Source: CAZLXG01 sp964563585
Lineage (GTDB): Bacteria; Bacteroidota; Bacteroidia; Flavobacteriales; Flavobacteriaceae
Direction of reading: 5' to 3'
Length of the DNA stretch: 38,982 nt
NCBI GenBank assembly: GCA_964563585.1
Contig: CAZLXG010000013.1
Location: 1 to 38,982, forward strand
How positions within the stretch are numbered: position 1 is the first letter of the stretch; every line of letters starts with the position of its first letter. Below, piece by piece: positions 24,591 to 33,465 of this stretch. The translations under genes were made by a program, and so were the position numbers. Under the pieces are notes generated by a model that had not been told where the DNA came from, did no database searches, and saw only the letters and a program-made list of their open reading frames with translations.

Positions 24591-24725
24591 CAAAACTTAT
24601 ATACTAATATATAAATATGAAGTCAGCATAACTTCTATTTATATTTATTCTAAATAACTATATTATTTTAGGCATAGAATTTGTTTATATTTACCCATAA
24701 ATCCATTTTATTAATACTATTAAAG

Positions 24726-25964
24726 TTGAGACAGCTTATCATTTTACTTATACTCCCAGTTTTGTGTTTTGCACAAATTGAAGGAGTAAACCCACCAGAC
24801 TATATAAAAACCATTGGTTTTAAAGGCAACACCAACGAAAGTCAACTGCCTATTTTAAGACTTGGCGAATATTTGGTTTTAGAATTTGATGTTTTAAATG
24901 GAAATGAAGACGATTATTACTATAAAATAGAACATTATAATTTCGACTGGACACCTTCAATTTTAGTAAAATCTGAATATATGGATGGTTTCGATAATCA
25001 ACGCATCCGTAATTACGAAAACTCATTTAATACCTATCAAATATATTCACATTACAGATTAACCATTCCAAACTCGCAAACCAAACGATTAAAAATTTCA
25101 GGAAATTACATGCTAAGTGTTTTTAATGATTATGATAAATTGGTGTTTTCACGCAAATTCATGATCTACGAAGATAAAACGCAAGTTGGAATCAGTATAA
25201 AACGCTCAAGAACTATTGAATTTATTGAAGAAAAACAAAATATCGAAATTCAAATTTCTTCAAACAACATGCAATTCAACAACCCAAAACAAAGTATAAA
25301 AACGCTAATCATTCAAAACAACAACCTAAATACAGCTATTTCAAATTTAAAACCACAATATACTATAGGCAATAAACTTATATATAAGTATGATACCAAA
25401 TCTAGTTTTTGGGGCGGAAACGAATATTTATATTTCGAAAATAAAGATGTACGAGCAGCAAATACAGGTATTCGCAATATCGCTTTAAAAGACCTTTACC
25501 ATAATTATTTGTATACCGATGTTGAACGCGCAACAAAACCATATACGTATAATCCAGATATTAACGGTAACTATTTAGTAACCAATATTGATGCCGATGA
25601 TCCAAGTATTGAAGCCGATTATGTTTGGATGCATTTTTCGTTATTAGCAAACGATTCTTTAAAAGACAAAACCGTACATATATATGGTAATTTCAACAAT
25701 TATACAATTAACGAAAGCACCAAAATGGCTTACGACGAATACAACAACATATTCACAAACTCCATACTTTTAAAACAAGGATTTTACAGTTACAAATATG
25801 TAGTCGTAAATAACGACAATACACTCAACGAAGGTGCTATTAGCGGAAACTTCTACCAAACCGAAAACAACTACAAAGTGGTTGTATATTATAGAGATTT
25901 GGGCGCGCGATACGACAAAATTATTGGTCTAGGCGAAGGCAGTTCAGTCAATATTTCCAACTAA
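24726..25964 (+). CDS. Type IX secretion system plug protein (DUF5103 family)
   Basis: This protein of about 412 residues starts most probably at the TTG at 24726, which gives the signal peptide MRQLIILLILPVLCFA, then Q. Another TTG at 24681 would add 15 residues, but a possible -7 box (TATATTTA, 24687-24694) lies inside that part. The body is beta-rich, with GVNPPDYIKTIGFKG, YYYKIEHYNFDWTPS, FDNQRIRNYENSFNTYQ, and a C-terminal immunoglobulin-like or carbohydrate-binding-like domain (VHIYGNFNNYTI...GFYSYKYVVVN). This matches the plug that, in Flavobacterium johnsoniae, closes the periplasmic side of the SprA translocon when no PorV is bound. Fits with gldB and gldC in the same window. Confidence 0.88.
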   Translation: MRQLIILLILPVLCFAQIEGVNPPDYIKTIGFKGNTNESQLPILRLGEYLVLEFDVLNGNEDDYYYKIEHYNFDWTPSILVKSEYMDGFDNQRIRNYENSFNTYQIYSHYRLTIPNSQTKRLKISGNYMLSVFNDYDKLVFSRKFMIYEDKTQVGISIKRSRTIEFIEEKQNIEIQISSNNMQFNNPKQSIKTLIIQNNNLNTAISNLKPQYTIGNKLIYKYDTKSSFWGGNEYLYFENKDVRAANTGIRNIALKDLYHNYLYTDVERATKPYTYNPDINGNYLVTNIDADDPSIEADYVWMHFSLLANDSLKDKTVHIYGNFNNYTINESTKMAYDEYNNIFTNSILLKQGFYSYKYVVVNNDNTLNEGAISGNFYQTENNYKVVVYYRDLGARYDKIIGLGEGSSVNISN

Positions 25965-26030
25965 TACCAGTTCTGATTTAATAAAAAGCAGGTGTTTTTT
26001 AGTGGGTAATTTTAAGTTAGAAATGGTATA
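25963..26030. repeat. Inverted-repeat element after the T9SS plug gene
   Basis: The ends ATACCAGTTCTGATTT and AAGTTAGAAATGGTAT are imperfect inverted copies around a 33-base centre with GCAGGTG and AGTGGGT. The element starts within the plug gene's stop codon. It could be a terminator-like structure or a small dispersed repeat. The remaining 100 bases to apaG hold nothing I recognise. Confidence 0.5.
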
Positions 26031-26136
26031 ACATGCATTTCAACTAATAATTACAATCAAAACCGTTAAAGTTCGCTGTTAATACATAATAATTCTTACA
26101 TTAGCCCATTAAATACATTGTATATCAGCAGTTAGC

Positions 26137-26523
26137 ATGGTTCAACAAGTTACAAGTGGCATAAAAATTTCGGTCGAAACCAACTTCGAAGGCTCGTTTT
26201 ATAAAAACTATAAAATTCAGTTTGCTTTTGGGTATAAAGTAACCATCGAAAACCAGAGCAAAGACTCCGTTCAACTAAACGCACGTCATTGGGAAATTAT
26301 GGACGCTTTAAATAATGTCGAAATTGTTTCGGGCGAAGGCGTAATAGGCAAAAAACCTGTTTTAAAACCAGGCGAATCGCACACCTATACATCTGGCTGT
26401 TTACTAACATCGCCTTTTGGCGCAATGCAAGGGCATTACAGTATGGTAAATTTCACCACCACAAAAAAGTTTAAAGTAACCATTCCTACCTTTAAACTAA
26501 GCGCACCGTTTGCAATAAACTAG
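26137..26523 (+). CDS. apaG: ApaG domain protein
   Basis: This 128-residue protein is one ApaG (DUF525) beta-sandwich of normal length. The marks are FAFGYKVTIENQS, NARHWEIMDALNNVEIVSGEGVIGKKPVLKPGE, YTSGCLLTSPFGAMQGHYSMV, all diagnostic of the family. ApaG is linked by mutant phenotype to Co2+ resistance and Mg2+ efflux in Salmonella, but the biochemical role is not established. It stands alone: no ksgA or apaH partner is beside it here. The DNA is more GC-rich than its neighbours, with many codons ending in C or G. Confidence 0.95.
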   Translation: MVQQVTSGIKISVETNFEGSFYKNYKIQFAFGYKVTIENQSKDSVQLNARHWEIMDALNNVEIVSGEGVIGKKPVLKPGESHTYTSGCLLTSPFGAMQGHYSMVNFTTTKKFKVTIPTFKLSAPFAIN

Positions 26524-26525
26524 TT

Positions 26526-26576
26526 GCGTCATTACAGAGCCTGTACTGAGCGCAGTCGAAGTATGGCAATCTCATA
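26526..26576. repeat. REP-like element after apaG
   Basis: It contains GTCATTACAGAG and CTGAGCGCAGTCGAAG (26546-26561), the exact reverse complement of the 16-mer at 23150-23165. It is the first of a repeat cluster that fills the gene-free stretch 26524-26838. Confidence 0.65.
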
Positions 26577-26605
26577 AATTCTAATCTAAAATATTTATCA
26601 ATAAG

Positions 26606-26758
26606 TTGGGCGTTACCCTTTGGGTCGGGCTTTACACTATATCTTTTTAAAATGTCATTGTGACGACGAAGGACGTGACAATCTGTTAATTTTCATCTCA
26701 AAACATAAAATAGTTCGCTTATTTTAAAAAGGATGCCGTTTCAATCCCTAACGCAAAT
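26606..26758 (-). repeat. Composite dispersed repeat, copy 2 (MITE-like)
   Basis: On the minus strand it aligns along its length with 913-1066. Ends TAACGC (26749-26754) and GCGTTA (26610-26615) form the same short inverted repeats. Blocks in order are GGATTGAAACGGCATCC, then CAGATTGTCACGT with CTTCGTCGTCACAATGACAT, then AAAAAGATATAGTG with GACCCAAAGGGT. The bases between the first two blocks differ most between the copies. The remaining 80 bases before the next gene hold nothing I recognise. Confidence 0.75.
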
Positions 26759-26838
26759 GAGTTATTATTGATTATTGATATTCTTTTATCATTTCGACAT
26801 GACTTTAAAATAAAAAACTTTTAGTTGAATATTATAAA

Positions 26839-27477
26839 CTAAACCTGTATTTTTCTACTCCAATAAATAATATATATAGTTCCAACAACTGTAGGAATTA
26901 ACCAAGAAACTAAACTAGTAATACTTAAACCTGCAACAATAAACGCAGTAACCGAAGCAATAAAAGCACCAACTATTTTTCCAATATGGCTTTTTAACCA
27001 AGCTTTTTTATTAGTCTTAAACGTTTTAAAAAATCGAAAATCTTTCAACCCTAAAAACAATCCCAAGCCTCCAAAAACGAGAAACAATACATCAAATTTC
27101 GAATTAAAAATTACATCATAAATTACATACCCTAACATAAAAACAGCACTTATAATCATACTTCCCGAAATCAATTTATCACAAAAATTTGCATGTGTTT
27201 TTAAATGCGACTTAAAACTTAAAGCTCTATTTCCAGAAAGCACAAGGTATATGGTAAACAAGCCTATTAAAAATAAAAAAACATTTTCATGTTTAGGTAT
27301 GCATGCAATTACTAAAGAAATTAAACAACTAATAATCATGCTAACAGAAAACAGTTTTCCAGCTTTTTTGTGTGTTTTATTTCCTTTTTTAACCAACACA
27401 CTAATTAAACCCGTTATTAATCCTAAGCCTCCAAAAAACGCATGAATGTAAATAGCTATTTTAATTCCTTGTTCCAT
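26839..27477 (-). CDS. Multi-pass membrane protein, DUF2306-like
   Basis: This 212-residue protein starts at ATG 27477; an in-frame TTG at 27510 would add 11 weakly coding residues. It has about six to seven hydrophobic segments. The start KIAIYIHAFFGGLGLITGLISVLVKKGNKTHKKAGKLF, with a His in the first helix and a G-x-x-H-K-x-x-G loop, fits the DUF2306 pattern. A third conserved-looking His lies in KSHLKTHANFC, and another in WLKSHIGKIVGAFIASVTAF. The histidines might bind metal or haem, but this is speculation. No neighbours in its direction suggest a role. It lies downstream of the repeat cluster. Confidence 0.72.
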   Translation of the reverse strand: MEQGIKIAIYIHAFFGGLGLITGLISVLVKKGNKTHKKAGKLFSVSMIISCLISLVIACIPKHENVFLFLIGLFTIYLVLSGNRALSFKSHLKTHANFCDKLISGSMIISAVFMLGYVIYDVIFNSKFDVLFLVFGGLGLFLGLKDFRFFKTFKTNKKAWLKSHIGKIVGAFIASVTAFIVAGLSITSLVSWLIPTVVGTIYIIYWSRKIQV

Positions 27478-27583
27478 ATATATTGTATTTATCAAATAAA
27501 TATAAAACAAAAATGAAAACTTTTGGCTTTACAATTAAAACTATATAACTGAAATGTTATTTATTCGGGATAGATTGTAAACC

Positions 27584-28573
27584 TTAAATGCGTTCAAACC
27601 TAAAAACAGTTCCATCCTGTTCCACATGAAAGAATTTACAATTGGAGTAATGCACAAACTCATATTCAACTTCATAGTTAAAAGAAGCATCATCAACTAA
27701 AAACGTATCGTGCACATCTACATTTCCGTGTGGAGAAATACGTTTAAACATATATTGTAAATCGTGTTCGGTTTTATACAATTCAAACCACGCACCAGCA
27801 GCAATACCAGATAACCATTGTGCTTTTTCGTGTAAACCTTCAACTAGTTTTTCTTCTAAAGTCCCAACAAAAGATGGTTCATGGTCTTTCAATTTATCTA
27901 AAAAACAACGTATATTTTCACTTTTTTGAGTCCCAGTAAATTCAGATATTTTACCTTCTTCAGAGACCTCAAAAGAATAATCGCCAGTATTTGACAACAA
28001 CACATTACCAACCGTACTTGGTGTAAACCATTTAGAGTTTTCTAAATTCTTTTTCATAGCTTCATCGGTAACCGAAGCGATTAAAACATCAACTACAAAA
28101 CGCGCACAATTACATGCGTCTTTTCTAAAAGCAGCATACCTAATAAAATGCTTTTCTTGCATCATAGTTATATGCGTTCTGGCTTTTTTATAATTAACTC
28201 TATTACAAACCGAAGCCACCAATTTACCTTCGCCATGTGTTAATTTTGGATGCGTTGCTAAAAACTCTAAAATAGCATCTAAGTTTTTTATGCTATCATT
28301 TTCAATCTCAGCTATAATCGGGAAATGCAATTCATTATCGGTAACACTCCCTCTTACACGCCCGCTTGGTTCAGATGTAATATAACGTCCAAAATCATGA
28401 TATTCTAAAACGCCTGTTTCTTTATCAATTAGAACCAAAGCTGAATGTCCAGCTCTTATATAATTTTTCTTCCCAACACCTATAAACCTTAAATACGGCG
28501 CCATCCATTCTTCAGAAATTGAAACAATAGTATCTGGATATCCCAATGTTAAAATAATACCTGTATTACTCAT
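27584..28573 (-). CDS. DUF6695-like protein, possible permuted papain-fold hydrolase
   Basis: This 329-residue protein has no signal or membrane segment. The start IILTLGYPDTIVSISEEWMAPYLRFIGVG is what I recall for the DUF6695 family of Flavobacteriia. Motifs of interest are RAGHSALVLID with His43, LEYHDFGRY with His59, and KDACNCARFVVDVLIAS with Cys154 and Cys156. A His in a beta strand followed later by NC at the start of a helix is the layout of circularly permuted papain-like enzymes (NlpC/P60-, LRAT- and PPPDE-like), so a thiol hydrolase is plausible. Its start overlaps the end of the NRDE gene by 8 bases, so the two are translationally coupled. Function is unproven. Confidence 0.78.
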   Translation of the reverse strand: MSNTGIILTLGYPDTIVSISEEWMAPYLRFIGVGKKNYIRAGHSALVLIDKETGVLEYHDFGRYITSEPSGRVRGSVTDNELHFPIIAEIENDSIKNLDAILEFLATHPKLTHGEGKLVASVCNRVNYKKARTHITMMQEKHFIRYAAFRKDACNCARFVVDVLIASVTDEAMKKNLENSKWFTPSTVGNVLLSNTGDYSFEVSEEGKISEFTGTQKSENIRCFLDKLKDHEPSFVGTLEEKLVEGLHEKAQWLSGIAAGAWFELYKTEHDLQYMFKRISPHGNVDVHDTFLVDDASFNYEVEYEFVHYSNCKFFHVEQDGTVFRFERI

Positions 28574-29291
28574 TTACTATTTGTGGAAGATTGAATGTTT
28601 TATTTGAAATTAATTTATTTTGAAGATTTTCATAACGCATTCCCAGTGCATCATCATACTTTTCTACTTGAGTTATACTCGTAGTTTTCACAAAACCCCG
28701 ATTCATTACAACACCATAATCGTCATTATTTTTGCCTGCTGTTTTATGAAACTGCATTAAAGAATTTGCGTGCAACTCGTTTTCATTTTTAAAAGCTTCA
28801 AACCATTGCGAACGCTCTTTTTTCATTTCATTTGAATATAATGTTGAAGACGACCAAATTTTAGATTCTAAAGGTAATTCAGTGAATTGTTTTTCAGTTC
28901 CATTCCAAACCAATTCATAAAACCTCAACGTTGTATTCCAATCTACAATTACAATTGTAAATGGTTCAATATCTTGTAAATTATATGTATCAATAGTAGT
29001 TTCGATAGCATCAGAAATCATAAAGTCTTTCGCCACTACACCTCTACTTAATCTGTATTCTGATTTTCGTTCGTGTTTTTCATTACCGCCATTCAACACA
29101 CAAATCAATCTGTTTTTTTCACTTATCCCAATCCAAGTTCCTCCAGACAATTCATCTTTTGGAAACAATAATTTAGTGTCATTTACAGAATAAAAATTAG
29201 GTTCAAGCGATATTCTATTGGGTGCTTCATCACGATTAGAAGTCAACACAAAATCATTTTTACCCTTCGGGATTAAAGTAACTGTACACAT
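28566..29291 (-). CDS. NRDE family protein (TANGO2-like)
   Basis: This 241-residue protein starts MCTVTLIPKG and contains LTSNRDEAPNR (Asn-Arg-Asp-Glu at 19-22), the defining NRDE motif. Cys2 becomes N-terminal after Met removal and is the expected nucleophile of an N-terminal-nucleophile hydrolase fold; related marks are GGTWIGISEKNRLICVLNGG and WSSSTLYSNEMKKERSQWF. Vertebrate TANGO2 belongs to this family and is linked to haem or lipid handling, but bacterial members have no settled function. It is first of a two-gene unit with the DUF6695-like gene. No sure promoter is visible in the 150-base divergent gap to pruA. Confidence 0.88.
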   Translation of the reverse strand: MCTVTLIPKGKNDFVLTSNRDEAPNRISLEPNFYSVNDTKLLFPKDELSGGTWIGISEKNRLICVLNGGNEKHERKSEYRLSRGVVAKDFMISDAIETTIDTYNLQDIEPFTIVIVDWNTTLRFYELVWNGTEKQFTELPLESKIWSSSTLYSNEMKKERSQWFEAFKNENELHANSLMQFHKTAGKNNDDYGVVMNRGFVKTTSITQVEKYDDALGMRYENLQNKLISNKTFNLPQIVNE

Positions 29292-29442
29292 AAAAACTGT
29301 AGTCTAAAAACAGTTAAGCAACTTACAAAAAATAAATAAACTTTAACTTGGTTTTAGCAACGATTCAATTTAAAAAATCATTTAAAAATTCGTAATTTTG
29401 TGGCACATTTAATGAAAATTCAATAATAAAAAATCATAAATT

Positions 29443-31071
29443 ATGGGAAAAGGCTTTTTTAACGTACCAATTGCTATAAACGAACCCGTTAAAAGTTACG
29501 CTCCAGGAACTCCTGAACGCGACGCTGTTCTTAAAACTTATAAAGACATGTTTAACAGCAAAATTGATGTGCCAATGTACATTAATGGAAAAAATGTTAG
29601 CACTGGAAACACTAGAACTATGTCGCCGCCACACGACCACAAACATATTGTTGGAACGTATCATTTAGCTGAAAAATCACATATTGAAGACGCCATCTCT
29701 ACAGCCTTAGAAGCCAGGAAAGAGTGGTCGCAAATGCCATGGGAACAACGTGCAGGCATCTTTTTAAAAGCTGCCGAATTAATTGCTGGACCATATAGAG
29801 CAAAAATAAATGCAGCTACTATGATAGCGCAATCTAAAACTATTCATCAAGCTGAAATTGACGCAGCTTGTGAGTTTATAGATTTCTTACGTTTTAATGT
29901 TCAGTTTATGACTGATATTTACAAAGAACAACCAGCGAGCACAAGCGATGCTTGGAACCGCATTGAATACAGACCTCTTGAAGGTTTTACGTATGCTGTA
30001 ACACCCTTTAATTTTACTGCTATTGCTGGAAATTTACCTGCTTGTATGGCATTAATGGGTAATGTTGTGGTTTGGAAACCTAGTGATAGCCAAATATTTT
30101 CTGCTAAAATAATTATGGATGTATTTAAAGAAGCTGGTGTTCCTGCTGGTGTTATAAATGTTGTTTTTGGCGACCCAGTTATGATAACCAAAACCGTTAT
30201 GGCAAGTCCAGATTTTTCTGGTTTACACTTTACAGGTTCAACGTTTATATTTAAAGAACTTTGGAAACAAATAGGAAACAATATTCACAACTATAAAACC
30301 TATCCAAGAATTGTTGGAGAAACAGGTGGAAAAGATTTCATCGTTGCTCATAAATCTGCAAATGCAAAACAGGTAGCAACTGCTATTGTTCGTGGTGCTT
30401 TTGAGTTTCAAGGTCAAAAATGTAGTGCCGCTTCAAGAGCTTATGTTCCAAGTAACTTATGGAACGACGTGAAAAACTATCTGATTGAAGATGTAAAATC
30501 GCTAAAAATGGGTTCTCCAGAAGATATGAGCAACTTTGTAACAGCAGTTATTCATGAAGGTTCTTTCGATAAATTGGCAAAATTTATTGACCAAGCAAAA
30601 GCCGATAATGATGCTGAAATTATTATTGGTGGTGGTCATGATAAATCTAAAGGTTATTTTATAGAGCCTACAGTAATTGTTGCTAAAGACCCAAAATATA
30701 CAACCATGTGTACAGAACTTTTTGGTCCTGTAATGACTATTTATGTATATGACGAAAACGCTTTCGCAGAAACTTTAAAGTTAGTTGACGAAACTAGCGA
30801 GTATGCATTAACTGGAGCTATTATATCGAGATGTAGATATGCTGTTGAAGAAGCTACCAAAGCATTACAGAACTGTGCTGGAAACTTTTATATAAACGAC
30901 AAGCCAACTGGCGCTGTTGTTGGACAACAACCTTTTGGTGGAGCAAGAGCTTCTGGAACTAACGATAAAGCAGGAAGTGCTCAAAACTTATTACGTTGGG
31001 TTTCTCCACGTATGATTAAAGAAACATTTGTAACACCAACAGATTATCGTTATCCGTTTTTAGGAGAGTAA
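29443..31071 (+). CDS. pruA: L-glutamate gamma-semialdehyde dehydrogenase (1-pyrroline-5-carboxylate dehydrogenase)
   Basis: This 542-residue aldehyde dehydrogenase oxidises glutamate semialdehyde to glutamate with NAD+, the second step of proline breakdown. It shows the NAD-binding and catalytic marks TPFNFTAIAGNLP (Asn190), GETGGKDF (Glu293) and FEFQGQKCSAASR (nucleophile Cys327). The length and the EYRPLEGFTYAVTPFN start are those of the monofunctional enzyme of the eukaryotic and Bacteroidota type, without a fused PutA proline dehydrogenase domain. No putA is nearby. A TAATTTTG box at 29393-29400 is the promoter candidate and a strong hairpin follows the gene. Confidence 0.96.
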   Translation: MGKGFFNVPIAINEPVKSYAPGTPERDAVLKTYKDMFNSKIDVPMYINGKNVSTGNTRTMSPPHDHKHIVGTYHLAEKSHIEDAISTALEARKEWSQMPWEQRAGIFLKAAELIAGPYRAKINAATMIAQSKTIHQAEIDAACEFIDFLRFNVQFMTDIYKEQPASTSDAWNRIEYRPLEGFTYAVTPFNFTAIAGNLPACMALMGNVVVWKPSDSQIFSAKIIMDVFKEAGVPAGVINVVFGDPVMITKTVMASPDFSGLHFTGSTFIFKELWKQIGNNIHNYKTYPRIVGETGGKDFIVAHKSANAKQVATAIVRGAFEFQGQKCSAASRAYVPSNLWNDVKNYLIEDVKSLKMGSPEDMSNFVTAVIHEGSFDKLAKFIDQAKADNDAEIIIGGGHDKSKGYFIEPTVIVAKDPKYTTMCTELFGPVMTIYVYDENAFAETLKLVDETSEYALTGAIISRCRYAVEEATKALQNCAGNFYINDKPTGAVVGQQPFGGARASGTNDKAGSAQNLLRWVSPRMIKETFVTPTDYRYPFLGE

Positions 31072-31096
31072 ATTAAAATTATATTATTAAATTTTT

Positions 31097-31129
31097 AAAA
31101 GCTATTTCAATAAAGAAATAGCTTTTTTT
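31097..31129 (+). terminator. Rho-independent terminator of pruA
   Basis: Perfect 12-bp stem AAAAGCTATTTC (31097-31108) / GAAATAGCTTTT (31115-31126) with a 6-base loop, running into a T tract. It can also act for convergent gldC. Confidence 0.93.
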
Positions 31130-31168
31130 GTTTTTATTTACATTGTAAAAAAATAATCGAATCTTTGC

Positions 31169-31504
31169 TTACTTCTTCAACTCTAGTTTTTCAGCAAAAT
31201 AATCACAAAAATCTTTCATAGTTGCTGTCATTTTTTCGTCCTGTGTAGCTTTATTAAAAGTATCACTCATGGCAACTAGTGTTTGATGAAAAAACACTTT
31301 CATTTCATCAACAGGCATATCTTTTGTCCATAAATCAATTCGCAAAGTTTCTTGTTTTTCAGCATCCCAAACGGCAAGCATCATAGCTTTAGCGGCTTCA
31401 TTAACAATACCACCATCTTGTGCTGACCAATGTAAAGTTTCTGGAATTCTATTTTCATCTAACTCAACATTTATCTCAATTTTAGATGTAATTTTTTTCG
31501 ACAT
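31169..31504 (-). CDS. gldC: Gliding motility protein GldC
   Basis: This 111-residue soluble protein matches GldC along its length: KITSKIEINVELDENRIPETLHWSAQDGG, EAAKAMMLAVWDAEKQETLRIDLWTKDMPVDEMK and FCDYFAEKLELK. GldC is found with GldB in gliding Bacteroidota; in F. johnsoniae it is not strictly essential for gliding but improves it. Its biochemical role is not known. The start ATG overlaps the gldB stop by one base (TAATG), giving tight translational coupling. Confidence 0.95.
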   Translation of the reverse strand: MSKKITSKIEINVELDENRIPETLHWSAQDGGIVNEAAKAMMLAVWDAEKQETLRIDLWTKDMPVDEMKVFFHQTLVAMSDTFNKATQDEKMTATMKDFCDYFAEKLELKK

Positions 31505-32484
31505 TATTTTCGTGGTTTAAACTTGGTATTATTAAAAATTTCTTCTGTGCTTGCAATAAGCATATCCTTTAAAGCAACATCATTTTGTTTCATATAAGCT
31601 CTTACAATTTGCCAACCTATATATTGACCTAAACGACCTGGAGAATCACTATCAATTTCTTCTAAATAGAATTTAGAAAAAGGTGCTGGATTTATAAACC
31701 TGTTGAGTAATTTAGAGTCTGTACTAAATAACAATTCGCGTTCAACAAAAAACCTCCAAATATAACTCTCATTAGCTAATGCCCAATCTAATTGCGATGG
31801 CGAATAGCCTATACGTTCTGCTTCAGTTTTAAACGGAATTACAACATCCTTAAAATATAGTTGTTTTCCAAAATAAATCATTTCATCTAACAACGTTTTG
31901 TTTTGTTGCTGAAAAATATACTTTTTAGCATACTCAGTTGCAAAATCTACAACAATCTGTTCCTTTGTTAAATTGTTCCTTATATATTTATGTATTTCGC
32001 CATAAAACTCATGATTGTTACCTAAATAGGTATCAATAGAAATTAATGCAATAGTATCTGTAATAATCACTTTATTTCTATAATCAACTGAAGATATAGC
32101 TGTTATAACTCTTGGTGGATTAAATTCTGGAAAATAATATTTTAAATGATTAAAAAGTGATTCAATTTCAAATTCAGTAATACTAAAATTAGGAAATACT
32201 TTTTCAACTTCATTAAATAATTGTAGTTGTAAAGTATCTTTCATTTTTGCAATCCAAAAAGAATCGGTATACTTTTCAGAAAACATAAAAGGGTACGCTT
32301 GCTTTGTATTTTTTAAATTATTTTCTGTTGTTTTAGCGAACAATTTATCGAAACGCTCAACACTAATATCTGTATTAATACTAGCTATTTCTTTTTCAAA
32401 TTGATTTTCTTTTTTACAAGAATTGATAATCAATAAAATCATTAACCCTAAGAATACGTTTTTCATATAAAACTTAAACGACAT
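31504..32484 (-). CDS. gldB: Gliding motility lipoprotein GldB
   Basis: This 326-residue lipoprotein has a hydrophobic signal and lipobox IINSC at Cys23; a second ATG at 32466 would leave a shorter, equally good signal. The mature part holds GldB marks such as DISVERFDKLFAKT, YPFMFSEKYTDSFWIAKMKDTLQLQLFNEVEKVFPNF, YFPEFNPPRVITAISSVDYRN and SPGRLGQYIGWQIVRAYMKQND. GldB is required for gliding in F. johnsoniae and is membrane-anchored; it also occurs in non-gliders. A TACATTTG box on the minus strand (32524-32531) is its likely promoter, within the divergent gap to nadE. Confidence 0.95.
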   Translation of the reverse strand: MSFKFYMKNVFLGLMILLIINSCKKENQFEKEIASINTDISVERFDKLFAKTTENNLKNTKQAYPFMFSEKYTDSFWIAKMKDTLQLQLFNEVEKVFPNFSITEFEIESLFNHLKYYFPEFNPPRVITAISSVDYRNKVIITDTIALISIDTYLGNNHEFYGEIHKYIRNNLTKEQIVVDFATEYAKKYIFQQQNKTLLDEMIYFGKQLYFKDVVIPFKTEAERIGYSPSQLDWALANESYIWRFFVERELLFSTDSKLLNRFINPAPFSKFYLEEIDSDSPGRLGQYIGWQIVRAYMKQNDVALKDMLIASTEEIFNNTKFKPRK

Positions 32485-32558
32485 AAATTTTTATTAATTG
32501 AGTGTTTCCTTTATTTTTGTTTACAAATGTACTATTCTTAGATTAAAATTCCTTTAAA

Positions 32559-33347
32559 ATGCAAACAGAAAAAGTTATAGAATATATTGTTAATTGGTTA
32601 AAAACTTATGCTACAAATGCAGGTGTAAATGGTTTTGTTGTAGGCGTTTCTGGTGGTATTGATTCAGCGGTTACTTCTACTTTATGTGCAAAAACAGGAT
32701 TAAACATATTGTGTGTTGAAATGCCAATTCATCAAGCTGAAAGCCATGTAACAAGAGCGCAAGAACATATTGAAAATTTAAAGAATAGATTTGAAAACGT
32801 AAGTGATACACGAACAAATTTAACTCCAGTTTTTGAGGAATTTAAAACAGAAGTGTTTTTTGATGGCGACCAAGCTACAGTTGATATGGCTTTAGCAAAT
32901 ACCAGAGCTCGTTTGCGTATGACAACGCTTTATTATTACGCAGGACTTTATAAATTACTAGTTGCAGGAACAGGTAATAAAGTTGAAGATTTTGGTGTTG
33001 GATTTTACACAAAATATGGTGATGGCGGTGTAGATTTAAGCCCGATTGCAGATTTATTAAAATCAGAAGTTTATGCTATTGGCAAATATTTAAAAATATC
33101 TGAAGCTATTATGAAAGCGGCACCAAGTGATGGCTTATTTGGAGACACTAGAAGTGACGAAGACCAAATTGGTGCGTCTTACCCAGAACTTGAATGGGCA
33201 ATGAAAATGGATGAAGAAGGCAAAACTGCTGATGATTTTTCTGATAGAGAGCGAGATGTTTTTAAAATCTATAAACGCTTTAACATTGCTAACAAACATA
33301 AAATGATTCCTATCCCTATTTGCGATATTCCTAACAAATACTTATAA
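32559..33347 (+). CDS. nadE: NH3-dependent NAD+ synthetase
   Basis: This 262-residue enzyme adenylates deamido-NAD+ and amidates it with ammonia to make NAD+. The N-type ATP pyrophosphatase loop is GVSGGIDSAV (29-38). Further marks are NTRARLRMTTLYYYAG, VAGTGNKVEDFGVGFYTKYGDGGVDLSPIADLLKSEVY, and PSDGLFGDTRSDEDQIGASYPELEWAM. There is no glutaminase domain, so it is the ammonia-using form. It diverges from gldB; a TATTTTTG box (32512-32519) is the -7 candidate. The response regulator follows after 118 bases with its own promoter. Confidence 0.96.
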   Translation: MQTEKVIEYIVNWLKTYATNAGVNGFVVGVSGGIDSAVTSTLCAKTGLNILCVEMPIHQAESHVTRAQEHIENLKNRFENVSDTRTNLTPVFEEFKTEVFFDGDQATVDMALANTRARLRMTTLYYYAGLYKLLVAGTGNKVEDFGVGFYTKYGDGGVDLSPIADLLKSEVYAIGKYLKISEAIMKAAPSDGLFGDTRSDEDQIGASYPELEWAMKMDEEGKTADDFSDRERDVFKIYKRFNIANKHKMIPIPICDIPNKYL

Positions 33348-33372
33348 ATCATTAATGAATAATTATAAATCA

Positions 33373-33402
33373 TTGTGAAATATGAAAAATTCATTATCTT
33401 TG
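33373..33402 (+). promoter_or_regulatory. Promoter of the response regulator gene
   Basis: TTG (33373-33375), a 19-base spacer and TATCTTTG (33395-33402) are a full match to the Bacteroidota housekeeping promoter. The leader to the ATG at 33466 is about 55 bases, and contains a direct repeat of AACTATAGT (about 33420 and 33441). Confidence 0.75.
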
Positions 33403-33465
33403 CAACAGCTAATACTCTCAACTATAGTTATCTCTCAAAAAAACTATAGTAAAAAAGCTTAAATT

